Shown here piece by piece: positions 57,155 to 58,834 of a stretch of 58,834 nt of DNA. Under the pieces are notes generated by a model. The model searched no databases and was not told the DNA's origin. It saw nothing but the letters and a program-made list of their open reading frames with translations. A program made the translations under genes and the position numbers. The stretch covers positions 1 through 58,834 of IMG/VR virus record IMGVR_UViG_3300042691_017652; one strand, written 5' to 3'. Source of the stretch: a virus. Each line of letters begins with the position of its first letter. Position 1 is the stretch's first letter.

Positions 57155-58121
57155 GTTTATTCTCCAACCAATTAAAAAGATGATGGGTGTCTGCCCAACA
57201 TGCGTGGCCAGACCAAGAAGCAAGAAACTGTTTTAGGGACGTTTGGTCGTCGTGGCGAACAAATTTGGCGACTTTTCTCTTAGCTCTTACGACTGAGTCG
57301 CGGCGCAAAAGTTTATGCGTTTTCCAGATTCGAAAGCCAAGGAAGTTAATACCTTTCGCTGTTGACGACACTTGCCATTTGCTAATGCTTAAGCGCAGCG
57401 CTGTATTGGAAAACTTTTTGATACCGGCAAAGGTCTCACGCAGCGATGCAACACTATGTCCAAGCACAATAATATCGTCCATGTAGCGCGCCCAGTGTCG
57501 TATACCTAAATCGAAGTGTATGTAACGATCCACTGCGTTGCCATACACGTTGGCAAAAAGCTGACTGGTAAGACTTCCGATAGGAATGCCGCGACCCTCC
57601 ACTGGAATAATTTCTCTCAGTATCAAAAGCGTTTTAGCGCAGGCAATTTTACGGTCAATCATCTGATGCAACACCGCATGGTCAACTGAAGGGAAAAACT
57701 TCGCAAAGTCTGTTTTTAAGAAATAAGGCGCGTTTGTTTTACGTAGCGCGGATTGAACGTGACGGACGCCCGCGTGGGTTCCTAGACCTACTCGACAAGC
57801 AAACGTTTGAGGTAGTAGCGCTCGTTCAAAGATTGGGCCAACGATATTGCACAAAGCGTGTTGAACGAGACGGTCCTTGAAATCCAAGGCGGAAATCAAA
57901 CGTGCTTTAGGCTCATAGACTGTGAACTCTCGGTAGGGGCCAATTCTATAACCACCATCCAGCAATTCTTGTTGCACAAGCAGCAGATTAGCCTCGGCGT
58001 ACTCTTTGAATTCAAGATAACCGAACGTCATGCGTTTGTTGCGCGAAGTCTTCTCCAAAGCTATGCGAAGATTTTCGATGTTTGCTATTTGACCAATAAG
58101 GTTCTTGTGCGTTCTAGCCAT
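57126..58121 (-). CDS. DGR reverse transcriptase, 331 aa
   Basis: Starts at ATG 58121 (MARTHKNLIGQIANIENL). The frame stays open upstream through the template repeat and avd, but the RT family begins here. Catalytic Asp in FLKTDFAKFFPSVD (D138), the DGR-specific IPIGSLTSQLFANVY (179-193, Gln in the position that group-II-intron RTs also vary), and YMDD at 213-216. The C-terminal NFLGFRIWKTHKLLRRDSV, KFVRHDD and SWSGHACWADTH continue the fold. Very similar throughout to what I recall of BPP-1 Brt. Copies template RNA with errors at adenines. Start lies 148 bp downstream of the template repeat. Confidence 0.96.
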   Translation of the reverse strand: MARTHKNLIGQIANIENLRIALEKTSRNKRMTFGYLEFKEYAEANLLLVQQELLDGGYRIGPYREFTVYEPKARLISALDFKDRLVQHALCNIVGPIFERALLPQTFACRVGLGTHAGVRHVQSALRKTNAPYFLKTDFAKFFPSVDHAVLHQMIDRKIACAKTLLILREIIPVEGRGIPIGSLTSQLFANVYGNAVDRYIHFDLGIRHWARYMDDIIVLGHSVASLRETFAGIKKFSNTALRLSISKWQVSSTAKGINFLGFRIWKTHKLLRRDSVVRAKRKVAKFVRHDDQTSLKQFLASWSGHACWADTHHLFNWLENKHGIAIQNHH

Positions 58122-58269
58122 AAGAATGCTGGCCGCGCCGTTCAATTGCTTACTAGGCGCTATGCCAGACCGCTGAGTGTATTTCCCGAAGGAGGACAAA
58201 ACCGGCTGACCACATGTTAAATGACCGGCTTGCAAAGCCTTAGCGATTGCAAAGCGATAAACGAATGTC

Positions 58270-58389
58270 GTCACAGACGCCGCGCGCCCCGATGTTGTTG
58301 TTCGAGTTCGTGGGAGAGTTGTTCCAGTTCGAGCTTCGTGATCCGGAGTTCGACCCGTTGTTCCAGTTGCCCTCAAAGATCGCGGCGTT
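58270..58389 (-). repeat. DGR template repeat (TR), 120 bp
   Basis: Boundaries follow from matches to the two VR parts: 58364-58389 pairs with 1-26, and 58270-58291 is identical to 58813-58834. In sense the TR reads as N-rich codons (GNWNNGSNSGSRSSNWNN, then SPTNSNNNIGARGVCD) with 11 AAC codons in the variable core, the classic DGR codon for access to many residues by A-only change. It lies between avd and the RT, as in BPP-1. Confidence 0.95.
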
Positions 58390-58765
58390 AATGCCCGGTC
58401 TGCCCCTGCTTTTGCCTTTTCTTGATCCAACTGCCCAACATTGCACCAACTTCCGCGACGAGTATTTGTGCTGTCTGAAGTTGATGTGGTGTAAGACATT
58501 TGATCGAGACAAGGAATCGCATCCAAAACCGCAGTTGCGCCAACCCTGCGTCTGCGGCGTAAATTTTTGAGATCTGATTGCTTTTTCCGGCCTGAAAAAA
58601 CAGATCGGGTTGACTTAGCAAGCAGTGGAGAAACATGTCGCGAGCGACGCCGTGCTTGCGCGGTATAGACTGCGCAATCGGATACAAATAGCTGATCACG
58701 CGTTCGTACTTCTCGCTGATAGCCATTTGGTCGTAGCATTGCGTTGTCTCTCCTATAGGGTTCAT
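58388..58765 (-). CDS. avd: DGR accessory variability determinant (Avd), 125 aa
   Basis: ATG 58765 (MNPIGETTQCYDQM) is chosen because BPP-1 Avd, as I recall it, begins with the same EATKCYDQM-type segment. The body ERVISYLYPIAQSIPRKHGV, GKSNQISKIYAADAGLAQLRFWMR and ILVAEVGAMLGSWI form the helices of the four-helix bundle (23S-IVP fold). Avd forms a pentamer that binds RT and template RNA and is needed for cDNA synthesis. Ends 2 bases inside the TR. Confidence 0.95.
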   Translation of the reverse strand: MNPIGETTQCYDQMAISEKYERVISYLYPIAQSIPRKHGVARDMFLHCLLSQPDLFFQAGKSNQISKIYAADAGLAQLRFWMRFLVSIKCLTPHQLQTAQILVAEVGAMLGSWIKKRQKQGQTGH

Positions 58766-58776
58766 CAAGTCTTGAT

Positions 58777-58794
58777 GGCGCCCTTTCGGGCGCC
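58777..58794 (-). promoter_or_regulatory. DGR target-site hairpin downstream of VR
   Basis: GGCGCCC-GAAA-GGGCGCC on the minus strand, a perfect 7-bp stem with GAAA loop, one base after the target gene's TAA and about 20 bases past the VR. BPP-1 has a stem of similar size with a GAAA loop at the same place, required for efficient retrohoming and target choice. The TR lacks it, which explains one-way information transfer. Confidence 0.9.
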
Positions 58795-58834
58795 TTAATC
58801 AAGAATCAGGTGGTCACAGACGCCGCGCGCCCCG
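58795..58834 (-). CDS. DGR target protein, C-terminal 12 codons and stop (continues the gene at 1-1019)
   Basis: Reads GARGVCDHLILD and TAA. The RGVCDHLIL ending is typical of C-type-lectin DGR targets of the BPP-1 group. The gene continues through the missing VR core to base 1, assuming a circular or terminally redundant genome. Confidence 0.93.
   Translation of the reverse strand, partial: GARGVCDHLILD
58813..58834 (-). repeat. DGR variable repeat (VR), 3' part with IMH-like GC segment
   Basis: Identical over 22 bp to template positions 58270-58291. In gene sense it ends CGGCGTCTGTGAC; VR then reads CACCTG while the TR reads GACATT, so the two differ just past the shared block, as IMH and IMH* do in BPP-1. 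No A-differences occur in this part, consistent with the protected 3' end of a VR. Confidence 0.92.

Noticed and set aside
57126-58802. One 558-aa reading frame covering the whole RT region up to the right end
   Set aside because: The frame is open through the template repeat and avd by chance of composition. Residues before MARTHKNL (58121) are low-complexity Arg/Thr/Ser and match nothing, while Avd in another frame is a clear family member.
1-58834. Temperate lifestyle
   Set aside because: No integrase, excisionase, CI-like repressor or partition genes were recognised; gene content fits a lytic phage.

Overview
The window is almost certainly the near-complete genome of a tailed bacteriophage with podovirus-type architecture. 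It carries small and large terminase, portal, major capsid protein, adaptor- and nozzle-like tail proteins and internal ejection-type proteins; there is no tape measure, sheath, integrase or phage RNA polymerase. Every supported gene lies on the minus strand, so gene order runs from high to low coordinates. Perfect sigma70-type promoters, no phage RNA polymerase and a DGR very like that of Bordetella phage BPP-1 suggest a proteobacterial, perhaps betaproteobacterial, host; this is inference.

Layout in transcription order. (1) 58.8-56.6 kb: a diversity-generating retroelement (end of the target gene, target hairpin, avd, template repeat, reverse transcriptase) and small tail-assembly-like genes. 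(2) 56.6-55.2 kb: lysis genes (small membrane proteins, 3-TM holin, GH24 endolysin). (3) 55.2-41.2 kb: adaptor, fibre, nozzle-like and four large ejection/internal proteins, one of 1737 aa with a repetitive segment. (4) 40.7-19.5 kb: replication and early region: AEP primase-polymerase, SNF2-like and UvrD-like helicases, an SSB-like protein, family A DNA polymerase, and a full 2-aminoadenine (Z) cassette (dpoZ, purZ, mazZ, datZ). It continues with a histone-deacetylase-fold enzyme and a run of small accessory genes, many joined by one repeated junction. (5) 18.9 kb to 1: TerS, TerL, portal, GroES-like protein, scaffold-like protein, capsid, head proteins, tail fibres and the DGR target gene, which runs off the left end.

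The two ends of the window belong to one gene. Positions 1-26 match the 5' side of the DGR template repeat except at template adenines (4 of 6 A changed, 0 of 20 other bases). Positions 58813-58834 match its 3' side exactly. The window therefore opens and closes inside the variable repeat (VR) and lacks about 72 bp of its hypervariable core. Closing the circle with a VR of template length gives about 58,906 bp and a 376-aa target protein in a continuous frame.

Two things stand out. First, a retroelement that mutagenises adenines sits in a phage predicted to replace all DNA adenine with 2-aminoadenine. Second, two ~250-bp arrays of TGGAAC/GTTCCA half-sites, in the same 4-2-2-4 layout and in inverted orientation, flank the whole replication module (19.1-19.4 and 40.8-41.1 kb). 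They are candidate origins or module-boundary control elements.
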